Assembly: GCA_964618415.1 (NCBI GenBank)
Contig: CAZUAT010000007.1
Span: forward strand, 1 to 64,000
Source of the DNA: JACTMI01 sp964618415
Lineage (GTDB): Bacteria; Acidobacteriota; Thermoanaerobaculia; Multivoradales; JAGPDF01
Length of the DNA stretch: 64,000 bases
Reading direction: 5' to 3'
A model generated the notes under the pieces. It saw nothing but the letters and a program-made list of their open reading frames with translations, did no database searches and was not told the DNA's origin. The translations under genes were made by a program, and so were the position numbers. Shown piece after piece: positions 14,739 to 24,110 of this stretch (its first letter is position 1; the number at the start of each line of letters is the position of its first letter).

Positions 14739-16412
14739 ATGCAACTGAGATTGCTGACCCTCGGCCTGTCCGCCCTGTTCCCGCTGCTCGCCTGTGCCCC
14801 TGCCCCGCCGCCTTCCGCCCCCGAGTCGGCCGCCCCGGTGGCCGACGCCGCGGCGAGTGACGGCTTCGGCGCCCACCGTCGCCCGGTGACCACCAGTTCG
14901 GAGGCGGCACAGGCAGAGTTCGACCGCGGGCTCGCATGGCTGTACGGGTTCAACCACGACGAGGCGATTCGCGCCTTCACCCGGGCCGCCGAGCTCGACC
15001 CGAGCTGCGCGATGGCCTGGTGGGGGATCGCCTACGCCCACGGGCCCCACATCAACAACGCCGCGGTCCCGCCGGAACGGGCCGAGGCGGCCTGGGCCGC
15101 TCTTGCCGAGGCACGCCGGCACGCCCCGGCCGGCACGCCGGTCGAGCAGGCACTGATCGAGGCGCTCGGTCACCGCTACTCCGCCGAGCCGGTCGAGGAT
15201 CGCGCGCCGCTCGACGCCGCCTTTGCCGAGGCGATGCGCGGCGTGCGCCGGCTGGCGCCGGACGATGCAGACGTCGGCTCTCTGACTGCCGAAGCACTCA
15301 TGAACCTCCATCCGTGGGACCTCTGGATGGCCGACGGCACACCGCAGCCTTGGACTCCCGAGATCGTGACCCTGCTCGAAGAGGTCCTGACTCAGGCGCC
15401 GCGGCATCCGCTCGCCACCCACCTGTACATCCACGCCGTCGAAGCCTCGAACGAGCCCGGTCGCGCCGACGCGGCTGCCGACGCGCTGCGCGATCTCGTG
15501 CCGGCGGTCGGGCACCTGGTGCACATGCCGTCCCACATCGACGTACGGCGGGGCCGGTGGCGGGAGGCGATCGAGGCCAACACGCTCGCCATGGCTGCCG
15601 ACCACACCTACGAACAGCGCCAGCCGGGCCAGCAGTTCTACCGCGTCTACATGGCGCACAACCACCACATGCGGGCGTTCGCCGCGATGATGATCGGGCG
15701 CAGTGAGCTGGCGCTCGCCAGCGTGCGCGAGATGGTGGCCGAGATGCCGACCGAGTGGCTGCAGGCCAACGCGCTCGCGGCCGACGGCTGGTACGCGATG
15801 CCGATCGAAGTCCTGATGCGATTCGGGCGCTGGGAGGAGATCCTGGCCGAGCCGGAGCCGCCGGCATGGCTGCCGCTGTCGCGGGCCCTGCGCCACTACG
15901 CGCGCGGCGTCGCGCTGGCCGCTCGCGGCGAGATCGAAGCCGCGCGCGCCGAGCAGGAGGCGTTCGAGGCCGGACGCAGCGCCGTGCCCGAGGAGGCCAC
16001 GTTCGGCAACAACGCCTCCCACGCCCTGCTCGGCGTCGCGGCGGCGCTGCTCGATGGCGAGATTCTCGTGCGAGCTGGCGAGCTCGAGCGGGGCATCGAG
16101 CGCCTGCGCGAGGCGGTCGCCCTCGAGGATCAGCTGCGCTACGACGAACCGCCGGACTGGATTCAGCCGGTGCGGCACGCTTTGGGAGCGGTGCTGCTGG
16201 CGGCCGGTCGGCCGGAGGAGGCCGAAGCGGTGTTCCGCGCCGACCTGGAGCGCCTGCCGGGCAACGGCTGGTCGCTCTATGGCATGGGGCGGGCGCTGCG
16301 CCTCCAGGGACGCGACGCGGAAGCGGAGCGCTGGGAGGCCGACTTCGAAGCGGCGTGGGCGGGGGCCGACGTGCGCATCGATTCGCCCTGCTTCTGTCAG
16401 CGCGGGGTCTGA
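14739..16412 (+). CDS. Large TPR lipoprotein
   Basis: A 557-residue probable lipoprotein: signal peptide with lipobox LLACAP (Cys19), a short Pro/Ala linker, then a helical solenoid with tetratricopeptide repeats, clearest at residues 60-110 (FDRGLAWLYGFNHDEAIRAF) and in the C-terminal third (GAVLLAAGRPEEAEAVFRADL). A conserved-looking block rich in His and Met (YRVYMAHNHHMRAF, near residue 305) is unusual for plain TPR scaffolds. An envelope role is likely but unknown. A GGAG lies 8 nt before the ATG. It is convergent with the thioesterase gene. Confidence 0.75.
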   Translation: MQLRLLTLGLSALFPLLACAPAPPPSAPESAAPVADAAASDGFGAHRRPVTTSSEAAQAEFDRGLAWLYGFNHDEAIRAFTRAAELDPSCAMAWWGIAYAHGPHINNAAVPPERAEAAWAALAEARRHAPAGTPVEQALIEALGHRYSAEPVEDRAPLDAAFAEAMRGVRRLAPDDADVGSLTAEALMNLHPWDLWMADGTPQPWTPEIVTLLEEVLTQAPRHPLATHLYIHAVEASNEPGRADAAADALRDLVPAVGHLVHMPSHIDVRRGRWREAIEANTLAMAADHTYEQRQPGQQFYRVYMAHNHHMRAFAAMMIGRSELALASVREMVAEMPTEWLQANALAADGWYAMPIEVLMRFGRWEEILAEPEPPAWLPLSRALRHYARGVALAARGEIEAARAEQEAFEAGRSAVPEEATFGNNASHALLGVAAALLDGEILVRAGELERGIERLREAVALEDQLRYDEPPDWIQPVRHALGAVLLAAGRPEEAEAVFRADLERLPGNGWSLYGMGRALRLQGRDAEAERWEADFEAAWAGADVRIDSPCFCQRGV

Positions 16413-16435
16413 GCCGGCCGGCGCGCGACCCGCGG

Positions 16436-16837
16436 TCAGCCCGCTGGTCGCGCGAGCGGCAGGGGCCGTCCGTCCTGGCCGACGTGCACGAACACCACGT
16501 CGGCCTCGGTCACCTTCACCCGCGGCCCGCCGGCGTGGCCGCGCTCGGCCTCGACTTCGACGTGGACGGTGATCGAGGTCGTGCCGAGCCGCACGGTAGA
16601 GGTCCAGAACGAGACCAGGTCGCCCACGAAAACGGGGGCATGGAAGACGACCTCGCGCATCGAAACCGTCACGATGCGGCCCGGGCTGTGCCGATGTGCT
16701 TCGACGGCGCCCGCCTGGTCGATATACGAGAGGATCACGCCGCCGAAAATCGTCCCCAGCGCGTTGGTGTCCTTCGGCATCATGATGACGCGGATAGCCG
16801 GGATGCGCGGCCCCGGGGCGATGGCGTTGTCGGTCAT
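16436..16837 (-). CDS. Acyl-CoA thioesterase, hotdog fold (YciA-like)
   Basis: A 133-residue hotdog-fold thioesterase of the YciA/BACH type, hydrolysing acyl-CoA to free acid and CoA in the cytoplasm. Family features are MMPKDTNALGTIFGGVILSYID, with the conserved Asn and the GG before the helix, the aspartate in the following helix, and FHAPVFVGDLVSFW. A GGAG lies 5 nt before the ATG. The TIGR00725-type gene lies just upstream on the same strand, 40 nt away, and may be co-transcribed. Confidence 0.87.
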   Translation of the reverse strand: MTDNAIAPGPRIPAIRVIMMPKDTNALGTIFGGVILSYIDQAGAVEAHRHSPGRIVTVSMREVVFHAPVFVGDLVSFWTSTVRLGTTSITVHVEVEAERGHAGGPRVKVTEADVVFVHVGQDGRPLPLARPAG

Positions 16838-16877
16838 CTCGACTCCGGCTGACAGGGAAATGGTGGCTCGAAGGCGG

Positions 16878-17393
16878 TCAGATGGCGACCGAGCGATCGC
16901 GCGGCACGGCGCGCAGCGCCAGCGTGACGGCGTCCTCCGCCGACCGCGCGTGGGACAGCAGCGGATCCGTGAGGCCGTCGGGCCGGTTCAGATTCCAGCT
17001 GCGCAGGGCCACGACGGGAACGCGCGACTTGAGTGCGGCGGCAATCTCCGCCAGGGTGCCCCAGCCGCCGCCGATGGCGATCACTGCGGACACCGACAGC
17101 ACGACGGTGAGATGGCGCGCCTCGCCCATGCCCGAGTAGAGGACTACGTCGAGCAGCTCCCCGGGTGGCGAGGCGGCGGAGTCGACGCCGGGCAGAACGC
17201 CGATCGTCCGGCCGCCCTGCTCGCGGGCGCCTCGACAGGCCGCCTCCATGACTCCGCTGCTGCCACCGCAGACCAGCGCCGCGCCTTCGCGCGCCAGCCC
17301 GGCGCCGACTGCATGGGCGAGCTCGGCAGTCGGGCCGTCACACGCGGCAGCGCCGACGACGGCGATCTGAATCGGGCGGGACACCGGGCGCAT
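16878..17393 (-). CDS. TIGR00725/LOG-like Rossmann protein
   Basis: A 171-residue protein of the TIGR00725 (SLOG superfamily) group. It has an N-terminal IQIAVVGAAAC strand, a GGSSGVMEAACRGAREQGG nucleotide-binding segment and IAIGGGWGTLAEIAAALKSR, matching the GGGxGTxxE pattern shared with LOG phosphoribohydrolases and MoCo carrier proteins. The ligand and reaction in this subgroup are not settled. It is divergent from the ECF sigma gene; 46 nt separate the two starts. Confidence 0.8.
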   Translation of the reverse strand: MRPVSRPIQIAVVGAAACDGPTAELAHAVGAGLAREGAALVCGGSSGVMEAACRGAREQGGRTIGVLPGVDSAASPPGELLDVVLYSGMGEARHLTVVLSVSAVIAIGGGWGTLAEIAAALKSRVPVVALRSWNLNRPDGLTDPLLSHARSAEDAVTLALRAVPRDRSVAI

Positions 17394-17439
17394 GCTATCG
17401 TAGCGACGTCTCCGGTAGTCATTGCACGGAAGTCATCCG

Positions 17440-18033
17440 ATGCCCGCGGCTCCCGCTTCTCCGGCACCGCTCCGCGCGGTCGACGACCTCTCGCTGGTGC
17501 GTCAGATGGCGCGCCGCGAGCCGGCGGCCCTGGCCGAGCTCTACGATCGCTTCGGAGGGCTGCTGCTGGCCGTCATCCGACGGATTCTCGGCCCCGGCGG
17601 GGAGGTCGAAGAGGTCCTGCAGGACGCCTACCTCCAGGCCTGGATTCAGGCCGAGCGCTACGATCCCGTCCGTTCGTCGGTATCCACCTGGCTGGTGCTG
17701 ATCGCCCGCAGCCGGGCGCTCGACCGCCTGCGCGCGCGTCGCAGCCGCGACCAGACGGCGGCCACTGCGGCGGCGGAGGCCGTCCACGAGACATCCGGCG
17801 AGGCCGAGTCCCACGTACTGCACAGCGAACGTCGGCATCGGGTCCGCGAGGCACTCGCCGGCCTGCCGACCGAGCAGCGCGAGGTGCTCGAACTGGCATT
17901 TTTCGAGGGGTTGTCGCAGACCGAGATCGCCACCCGCACGGGGGCGCCGCTCGGGACCGTCAAGACACGCGCCCTGCTGGCGATGAAGAAGCTGCGCCAG
18001 GAGCTGCGCGACGACGTCCGGGAGTTGATGTGA
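17440..18033 (+). CDS. ECF RNA polymerase sigma factor (SigK-like)
   Basis: A 197-residue group IV sigma factor. Region 2 lies near residues 20-90 (LAELYDRFGGLLLAVI through DAYLQAWIQAERYDP and STWLVLIARSRALDRLR), and region 4 near 130-185, with helix-turn-helix LSQTEIATRTGAPLGTVKTR. The C-terminus overlaps by 4 nt the GTG of an RskA-like anti-sigma gene, making a sigma/anti-sigma couple. An in-frame TTG at 17422 would add six residues; the ATG at 17440 is preferred. The regulon is unknown; the GH44 gene immediately downstream is a possible target. Confidence 0.9.
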   Translation: MPAAPASPAPLRAVDDLSLVRQMARREPAALAELYDRFGGLLLAVIRRILGPGGEVEEVLQDAYLQAWIQAERYDPVRSSVSTWLVLIARSRALDRLRARRSRDQTAATAAAEAVHETSGEAESHVLHSERRHRVREALAGLPTEQREVLELAFFEGLSQTEIATRTGAPLGTVKTRALLAMKKLRQELRDDVRELM

Positions 18034-18956
18034 GCCCCGAGATCGATCCCGAAGAGACCGCCACCCTGGCCGTCCTGGCCGAACTCGGACGCATTCCGGG
18101 ATCGGACGACACGCGGGTGATCTCTGGCGAGGACGAGGTCGTCGACGTGCTGCGCCGGCTCGACCTGGAGGCCATCGGTCTGCTGGCCTACGGGCTCGAT
18201 GTGTCGCCTGCACCGGCGCACCTGCGCACGCAGCTGCTCGAACGGCTGGCGGCGGACGAGACTCAGGACGTCGGACAGGCCGCCCGGGCGGCGATCACCG
18301 CCGGCCGGGAGCCGGAGGCGCCGCCGGTTGCCGAGGTTCGGACGCTGCCGGGGGCCGGCGGGCCGGTGGCCTGGGGCGGGTCGGGGGCCGTGCGGCGTCG
18401 CTCGTGGGCCCCGGCGCTCGCAGCGGTCTTCGCACTGCTGGCCATCGGCGCCGGCCTGGGCGCGTTCTGGCTTGCGTCCGAACTCTCCTCGGCGCAGGCC
18501 CGCCTGGCCCGGCTGGAGTCCGAGGTGGCGCGCATCGAGGCCGCCAGTGCGGCCGAGCGCGAGGCGACGCAGGCGAGGCTCGCCGCCTACGAGCGGCAGC
18601 GCGACTTCGTCACCAGCCGCGCCGCACTCGTCTTCGACCTGCGCCCGGCCGCCGGCGGCAGCCAGCCGACCGCGCGCGGGCGCCTCTGGGTGGCCGCCGA
18701 CCACCAGCACTGGCAGCTGGACGTCGCCGGCCTGGCGCCGGCCCCTGCCGGCCGCGAGTACCAGCTCTGGTTCCTGGTCGACGGCGTACCGACCAGCGGC
18801 GGGACGTTTGCCGTCGAGGCCGGCCGGGGCGTGCTCGCCTCGGCTCAGATGCCGGCCGGCACGACCGGAGCCGTGGTCACGCTCGAACGCACCGGCGGGG
18901 TTGCGACCCCGACGACCCCGCGCCTGCTGCTGGCCGAACGCGCCGTCGATCTGTAG
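18030..18956 (+). CDS. RskA-like anti-sigma factor
   Basis: About 308 residues: a cytoplasmic N-terminal sigma-binding part (residues 1-125), one membrane helix near 130-150 (ALAAVFALLAIGAGLGAFWL), a coiled coil (LARLESEVARIEAASAAERE region) and an extracytoplasmic beta domain like the RskA C-terminus (GREYQLWFLVDGVPTSGGTF). Such proteins hold their sigma factor at the membrane until cut by regulated proteolysis. The GTG start lies in a GTGA overlap with the sigma gene stop, so expression is coupled. No zinc HxxxCxxC motif is present, unlike the second anti-sigma factor at 57069. Confidence 0.82.
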   Translation: MSPEIDPEETATLAVLAELGRIPGSDDTRVISGEDEVVDVLRRLDLEAIGLLAYGLDVSPAPAHLRTQLLERLAADETQDVGQAARAAITAGREPEAPPVAEVRTLPGAGGPVAWGGSGAVRRRSWAPALAAVFALLAIGAGLGAFWLASELSSAQARLARLESEVARIEAASAAEREATQARLAAYERQRDFVTSRAALVFDLRPAAGGSQPTARGRLWVAADHQHWQLDVAGLAPAPAGREYQLWFLVDGVPTSGGTFAVEAGRGVLASAQMPAGTTGAVVTLERTGGVATPTTPRLLLAERAVDL

Positions 18957-19061
18957 CGCCTGCGGGCGGGGCGGTGGACTGGTTCACGGTCCAGCTCGGC
19001 GCGCGCTGCTAGCCTGCTTGGTAGAACACCCGCCCGGCGGTCTCCGCAGGAGGTCTTCCCG

Positions 19062-21236
19062 ATGCGCACCTCGCTCCTCGCCAGCACGTTCGCTCTGGCC
19101 TGGCTGTCCGCACCCGCGGTGGCGCAGGATCTGCTCGTCTACGACAACCAGCTGCGCAGCGGGTTCGAAGACTGGAGCTGGGCAACACGCGATCTCGCCT
19201 TCGCCGGGCAGAGCCACTCCGCCCCCAATTCGATCCGTATGGAGCCCGACGCCTGGGGTGGCCTCTACTTTCACACCAACACGCCGAACGAGGTGTCCGA
19301 CTTCGTCGACCTGCGTCTCTGGGTCAAGGGTGAAGCGAGCGGCGGGCAGCAGCTTACGCTGCGCATTCAGTCGAACGGCGTCGAGCGCGCGAGCGCGCCG
19401 CTCGCCGGCTTCGTGACCGGGGGGATCTCCGGCAGCGTCTGGCGGCAGGCGGTCGTCTCGTTCGCGGCCCTCGGCCTGACCTCCGGGACCTTCAACGAGC
19501 TGATCCTGCAGGACGCGACCGGCGGCAACCAGGCCGCGGTGCTGTTCGACGATCTGCTGTTCACCGCCGACCCGACGCCGCCGGGAGTGCTCACCGTCGC
19601 CATCGACCCGGACGCCGGGCGACGCCCGATCTCCGATCTCGTATACGGGGTCAACTTCGCGAGCCCGGAGCAACTGGCGGATGTCGGCTACACCGTCAAC
19701 CGGTGGGGCGGCAACCGGTCGACGCGATACAACTGGCAGCTCGACGTCGACAACAGCGCCTTCGACTGGTTCTACCAGAACTACACCGGTTCGGAGGGGC
19801 AGCCGCTGCCGGAGGGCTCGAGCTCCGACCAGTTCATCATCGCCTCGCGGGCGGCCGGCGCCGAGGTCGTGTTGACGCTCCCGACCATGGGGCGTGTCGC
19901 GGGTCCGGATCGGCAGCGGCGGTGGAGCTTCTCGCAGGCGCTCTACGGGCCGCAGCTGCAGGACGAGTGCAGCTACTTCCCGCCGCCCGCCCCCGGCTGG
20001 TGCCAGCCCGACGCCGGCAACGGTCTGTGCAATCCGGCGGTCAACACTACCGGGCACTGTTCGGCTGACGGCAGGATCGTCGGCAACGATCCGAACGAAA
20101 CCTCGATCGTGGTCGAGCCGCCGTTCGTGGAGAGCTGGCTCGACTTCGTTGCCACGCGGGTCGGGCCGCCGGACGAGGGCGGGGTGCGTTTCGTCGCGCT
20201 CGACAACGAGCCGATGCTCTGGAACTCGACACACGCGGACCTGCATCCGGCGCCTGCCACCTACGACGAGGTCTGGCAGCGCGGACGCGACGTGGCGGCC
20301 GCGGTCAAGGCGGGGCACGAGGGGATTTCCGTTCTCGGCCCCGATACCTGGGGTTGGTGCGATCTGTGGACCTCGGCAGCGGACGCTCCCGGCGACTGCA
20401 CGGACGGGCCGGACCGCCAGGCGCACGGCGGCGTACCGTTCGTGCGCTGGTACCTCGGCCAGGTCTGCGCCCACCAGCAGCAGACGGGCGTGCGGCTGGT
20501 CGACTACGTGGACGTGCACTACTACCCGCAGAGCGGCGAGGCGTTCGGCGGCGAGGAGTACGCCGCCATCCGCCTGGATTCGATCCGCGAACTCGACTCG
20601 CCGACGTACGTTTCGCAGTCGTGGATCGCTGCGAACGTGCGGCTGATTCCCCGCCTGCGCGACTGGATCGCTGCCGCCTGTCCGGGCACGCGGATCGCGA
20701 TTACCGAGTACGCGTGGGGCGCGGACGACGCGCCGTCGGCCGCTCTGGCGCAGGCCGAAGTGCTGGCCATTTTCGGGCGCGAGGGGGTGGGCCTGGCAAC
20801 CCGCTGGGTGGTGCCGGAAAGCGGGACGCGGACCGAAGACGCATTCCGGTTCTATCTCAACTACGACGGCGCCGGAGCGCGAGTGCGCGGCGACAGCGTC
20901 GCCGCGACCTCGTCCGACATCGACGAGGTCGGCGCCTACGCGGTGCGCGGGACCGACGACCGGCTCTTCGTCCTCCTGTTCAACAAGGAGACCTCGCCGC
21001 GTGATGTCGAGGTGAACGTTGCAGGGACCGTGGTCGGCCCGGCGACCTTGTGGCGGTTCACTCCGACGCAGCCACTCGGCCCGGCCGGCACGCTGCCGGT
21101 GTCCGGCGCCGGTTTCGCCGCCACGCTGCCGGCGAGGTCTGCCACGCTCGCCGTCGTGCAGCTGGAATCCGGCCTGGTGTTCCGCGACGGCTTCGAGTCG
21201 GGCTCGACCGGCGCCTGGTCGCTGGTCGCCCCCTGA
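19062..21236 (+). CDS. Secreted GH44 glycoside hydrolase
   Basis: A 724-residue secreted enzyme: signal peptide (residues 1-21), an N-terminal beta-sandwich domain, probably carbohydrate binding (about 25-170), a GH44 barrel (about 180-580), a C-terminal beta domain (to about 700) and the tag VFRDGFESGSTGAWS at the very end. GH44 marks are RWGGNRSTRYNW, the acid/base Glu383 in LDNEPMLW and the nucleophile Glu549 in ITEYAWG; the 166-residue spacing fits the family. GH44 enzymes cut beta-1,4-glucans and xyloglucan. AGGAGG lies 8 nt before the ATG. Several cysteines (residues 303-333) may form disulphides. It lies just after the SigK/RskA pair. Confidence 0.87.
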   Translation: MRTSLLASTFALAWLSAPAVAQDLLVYDNQLRSGFEDWSWATRDLAFAGQSHSAPNSIRMEPDAWGGLYFHTNTPNEVSDFVDLRLWVKGEASGGQQLTLRIQSNGVERASAPLAGFVTGGISGSVWRQAVVSFAALGLTSGTFNELILQDATGGNQAAVLFDDLLFTADPTPPGVLTVAIDPDAGRRPISDLVYGVNFASPEQLADVGYTVNRWGGNRSTRYNWQLDVDNSAFDWFYQNYTGSEGQPLPEGSSSDQFIIASRAAGAEVVLTLPTMGRVAGPDRQRRWSFSQALYGPQLQDECSYFPPPAPGWCQPDAGNGLCNPAVNTTGHCSADGRIVGNDPNETSIVVEPPFVESWLDFVATRVGPPDEGGVRFVALDNEPMLWNSTHADLHPAPATYDEVWQRGRDVAAAVKAGHEGISVLGPDTWGWCDLWTSAADAPGDCTDGPDRQAHGGVPFVRWYLGQVCAHQQQTGVRLVDYVDVHYYPQSGEAFGGEEYAAIRLDSIRELDSPTYVSQSWIAANVRLIPRLRDWIAAACPGTRIAITEYAWGADDAPSAALAQAEVLAIFGREGVGLATRWVVPESGTRTEDAFRFYLNYDGAGARVRGDSVAATSSDIDEVGAYAVRGTDDRLFVLLFNKETSPRDVEVNVAGTVVGPATLWRFTPTQPLGPAGTLPVSGAGFAATLPARSATLAVVQLESGLVFRDGFESGSTGAWSLVAP

Positions 21237-21338
21237 GCCCGGCGCGCGTTGCCGGATCGCCGGCCTGCGTGACTGCAGCGCGGCACGGCGCAGCGGCGAA
21301 CGGGGAAGCGGCTCCGAGTTGTTAGACTGCCGCGCTCG

Positions 21339-22391
21339 ATGGCCCACTCCGCACTCATCCTGGCCGGCGGCTCGGGAACCCGCTTCTGGCCCGCCTCCCG
21401 ACGCGCCCGCCCCAAGCAGCTGCTGGCTCTCGACGGCGAACGGTCGTTGCTCCAGGCCACGGTCGACCGGCTGATCCCGCTGGTCGGACCCGAGTCGATC
21501 TGGATTGCCACCACACCGGCGCTGGCCGCCGAGGTGGCACAGCAGCTGCCTGAGCTCGCTCCGGACCGGCTGCTCGTCGAGCCGGCGCCGCGCAATACCG
21601 CGCCGGCGATCGGCTTTGCCCTGCAGGCGATGCCGGAGGCGGCGCGGCAGGGCGCCGTGGCGGTGCTGCCGGCCGACCACCGGGTGGCCGACGGTCGCGA
21701 ATTCCGCCGCGTGCTGGCCGAGGCACTTACCGTAGCCGCCGCGAGCACGACGGTGGTGGCACTCGGCGTCGTCCCGCGCTGGGCGGAGACCGGCTTCGGC
21801 TGGCTCGAACTCGGCGAGACCCGGCCCGGGGCCCCGGGCCTGCGGCACGTGGCGCGGTTCCGCGAGAAGCCGGATGCCGCGACCGCGCGCCAGTTCCTGG
21901 CCTCGGGCGGCCATCTCTGGAACGCCGGGATCTTCGTCTTCCAAGGCAGCGCCATGCTCGATCACCTCGACCGATTCGCGCCGGAGATCGGCGCCGGGCT
22001 GGCCGCCATCCGGCGCGAGCCGGAGCGCGCGGCGGAGCTGTTCGCGGGCCTGCCGTCGCGCTCGATCGACTACGCCGTCATGGAGCACCTGACCGACCTG
22101 GTGGCGCTGCCGCTCGACTGCGGGTGGGACGACCTGGGGTCCTGGCAGGCCCTGTTCGATGTCCTGCCGGCCGACACGTCGGGGAACCGCTCGCACGGGG
22201 CCACCTGTGCGGTCGACGCGCGCGACAACCTCCTGTTCGCCGATGCCGGCACGATCGCCGTGCTCGGCGTGGAAGGCCTGGCGGTCGTGCGCACTGCCGA
22301 TGCCGTTCTGGTCCTGCCGCGCGAGCGCGCGCAGGAGGTGCGCGAGATCGTCGACGCGCTCGAGCGGGCCGGCCGGACCGACCTGCTCTGA
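21339..22391 (+). CDS. manC: Mannose-1-phosphate guanylyltransferase
   Basis: A 350-residue nucleotidyltransferase making GDP-mannose from mannose-1-phosphate and GTP for polysaccharide synthesis. It has the N-terminal LAGGSGTRFWPASR with RPKQLL, then VLPADH, FREKPD, GHLWNAGIF and SIDYAVME. The length is that of the single-domain enzyme without a fused isomerase domain. The ATG has no Shine-Dalgarno; TAGACT ends 10 nt before it. It leads a compact four-gene plus-strand run (manC, acyltransferase, trmB, epimerase). Confidence 0.92.
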   Translation: MAHSALILAGGSGTRFWPASRRARPKQLLALDGERSLLQATVDRLIPLVGPESIWIATTPALAAEVAQQLPELAPDRLLVEPAPRNTAPAIGFALQAMPEAARQGAVAVLPADHRVADGREFRRVLAEALTVAAASTTVVALGVVPRWAETGFGWLELGETRPGAPGLRHVARFREKPDAATARQFLASGGHLWNAGIFVFQGSAMLDHLDRFAPEIGAGLAAIRREPERAAELFAGLPSRSIDYAVMEHLTDLVALPLDCGWDDLGSWQALFDVLPADTSGNRSHGATCAVDARDNLLFADAGTIAVLGVEGLAVVRTADAVLVLPRERAQEVREIVDALERAGRTDLL

Positions 22392-22407
22392 AGCGTCGTC
22401 CGCGCCC

Positions 22408-23400
22408 ATGCAGTGGAAGATCGCGCGCCCGAGCCGCCTCTCCGATCGCTTCAACCGGTGGGCGATCCGACGCGGCTTTCCGGCTCTGGCCTGGCTGGCG
22501 CCGCGGGCGCCGCGCTGGTTCCTGCTCGCCGGGGCGCGGCGCATCATCGGCGTCGTGATGTTCCTGCACCCGAAGCCGAAGGCCGACATCTCGCGCAATC
22601 TGGCGCGCATCACCGGCCTGCGGCCGGGCTCGCGGGCGCTCCATCGGGCGGTGCGCGAGATGCTGCATCACCTGGCGTATTACTGGGTCGATCTGTTTCG
22701 TTTTGCGCAGCTGCCCGCCGAACGGCTGCTCGAGCTGGTGGAAGGGCGCGGCACGGCGACAATCGAGCCGCTGCGGGCGGCGCACGCCGCGGGTGAGCGC
22801 GTCATCCTGCTCACCGCGCACCTCGGCAATTGGGAGCTGGGCGCCATCCTGGTCGGGCAGGCCGATCTGCCGGTGTCCGTGGTCTACGTACCGGACGAGT
22901 TCGGCGAGGCCGAGCACTATCGGAGCGTCCTGCGGTCGTTCGGGCGGCTCGAGGAGATCCCGATCCGGGTGGAGGATCGGTTCGCGAGCCTCCCGGTGCT
23001 GCGCGCTTTCGCCAACGGTCGCCTGGTCGCCCTGCAGGGCGACCGCGACTTCAACGACCGGGGCATCGAACTGCCGTTCTTCGGACAACCGGCACGCTTT
23101 CCCGCCGGACCGTTCCACCTCGCCCGCATGACCGAGGCCCGGCTCTGGCCGTCGTTCATCGCCTATACGCCGGAACGCGGTTTCGAGATCGAACTCGGCA
23201 CGCCGATCGAGGTCGAGCGCACTGCGGATCGCGATGGAGACGTCCGGCGCGCAGCGGAACGTTGGGTGGCGGTCCTCGAGGCGGCGGTCGCCCGCTGGCC
23301 GACGCAGTGGTACACGTTCTACGACTTCTGGGCGAGCGACGGCGCATCGACGCCGTCGGGACCGGCCGTGCCGCCCGCTGGCGACGGAGAGGCCGCGTGA
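22408..23400 (+). CDS. LpxL/HtrB-type lysophospholipid acyltransferase
   Basis: A 330-residue membrane-associated acyltransferase of the lipid A late-acyltransferase family (LpxL/LpxM), adding a secondary acyl chain to lipid A or a related lipid at the inner membrane. It has the catalytic HX4E motif (AHLGNWELG), an ALQGDRDFNDRG segment and an N-terminal hydrophobic helix around residues 25-50. In other genomes the family also includes phosphatidylinositol mannoside acyltransferases, worth noting beside manC. The ATG at 22408 lies 16 nt after the manC stop. The stop overlaps the trmB GTG. Confidence 0.85.
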   Translation: MQWKIARPSRLSDRFNRWAIRRGFPALAWLAPRAPRWFLLAGARRIIGVVMFLHPKPKADISRNLARITGLRPGSRALHRAVREMLHHLAYYWVDLFRFAQLPAERLLELVEGRGTATIEPLRAAHAAGERVILLTAHLGNWELGAILVGQADLPVSVVYVPDEFGEAEHYRSVLRSFGRLEEIPIRVEDRFASLPVLRAFANGRLVALQGDRDFNDRGIELPFFGQPARFPAGPFHLARMTEARLWPSFIAYTPERGFEIELGTPIEVERTADRDGDVRRAAERWVAVLEAAVARWPTQWYTFYDFWASDGASTPSGPAVPPAGDGEAA

Positions 23401-24110
23401 GCGCGCCACTGCAACTCGCCACAGCGGAGGGACTGCCCATGCCGCCCGCGCCGGGGGAGGCCGGCTTCCTCGATCGCCTGTTGCCCGGCGACGGTGCGTG
23501 GGAGCTGGAGATCGGCTTCGGCAAGGGTCGTTTCCTCCTCGCCAGCGCGGCGGCGCAGCCGACTGCCCGCTGGTTGGGCATCGAGATCGCCGGCGAGTAC
23601 TTTCGGCTCGCCGCCCGGCGGATCGCGCGCCGTCGGCTCGCCAATGTCGCGCTGCTGCACGGAGAGGCGCTCTACCTGCTGGCTGCGGTGCTGCCGCGCG
23701 GCTTCGCGCGGCGTGTACACGTCTACTTTCCCGACCCGTGGCCGAAAGCACGGCATCAGCGGCGACGACTCTTCTCGCCCGCTTCCGTCGACCTGGTGCT
23801 CGGCGCACTCGCGCCGGGGGGCGAGCTCTGTTTTGCCACCGACTACGTCAGCTACGGGCAGGAGGTCGAGGCGATCCTGCGCGCCGCACCCGGGGTGGAG
23901 GTCGAATCCGTGAGCGGCGGCTGGCCGGACGGGGCGCGAACCAACTACGAGGCCAAGTACGAACGCGAAGGAAGATCGTTCGTCCGCCTGATTGCGCGTC
24001 CGAGCGGGTCGCTTGCGGCCTCGCCCGGCGCTGCGCTGCATCCCGCCGGCGCGCGCGAGGTCCTGGTGGCGGCCGGCGACGATGGTGCCAGCCGGGTCGA
24101 GCTGCTATGA
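23397..24110 (+). CDS. trmB: tRNA (guanine-N7-)-methyltransferase
   Basis: A 237-residue SAM-dependent enzyme methylating G46 of tRNA. It has SAM motif I ELEIGFGKGRFLL, the following acidic residue in GIEIAGEYF, and the TrmB hallmark VYFPDPWPKARHQRRRL; the C-terminal TNYEAKYEREG matches the T-x-[FY]-E-x-[KR]-[FY] signature. The GTG start is set by the GTGA overlap with the upstream stop. The last 35 or so residues (after VRLIARPS) are not typical of the family and may be a lineage-specific tail. It overlaps the next gene by 4 nt (ATGA). Confidence 0.92.
   Translation: MSAPLQLATAEGLPMPPAPGEAGFLDRLLPGDGAWELEIGFGKGRFLLASAAAQPTARWLGIEIAGEYFRLAARRIARRRLANVALLHGEALYLLAAVLPRGFARRVHVYFPDPWPKARHQRRRLFSPASVDLVLGALAPGGELCFATDYVSYGQEVEAILRAAPGVEVESVSGGWPDGARTNYEAKYEREGRSFVRLIARPSGSLAASPGAALHPAGAREVLVAAGDDGASRVELL

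Noticed and set aside
18984..22613. 1209-codon open frame on the minus strand over the GH44 and manC genes
   Set aside because: Antisense shadow; composition only, with strong plus-strand families underneath.
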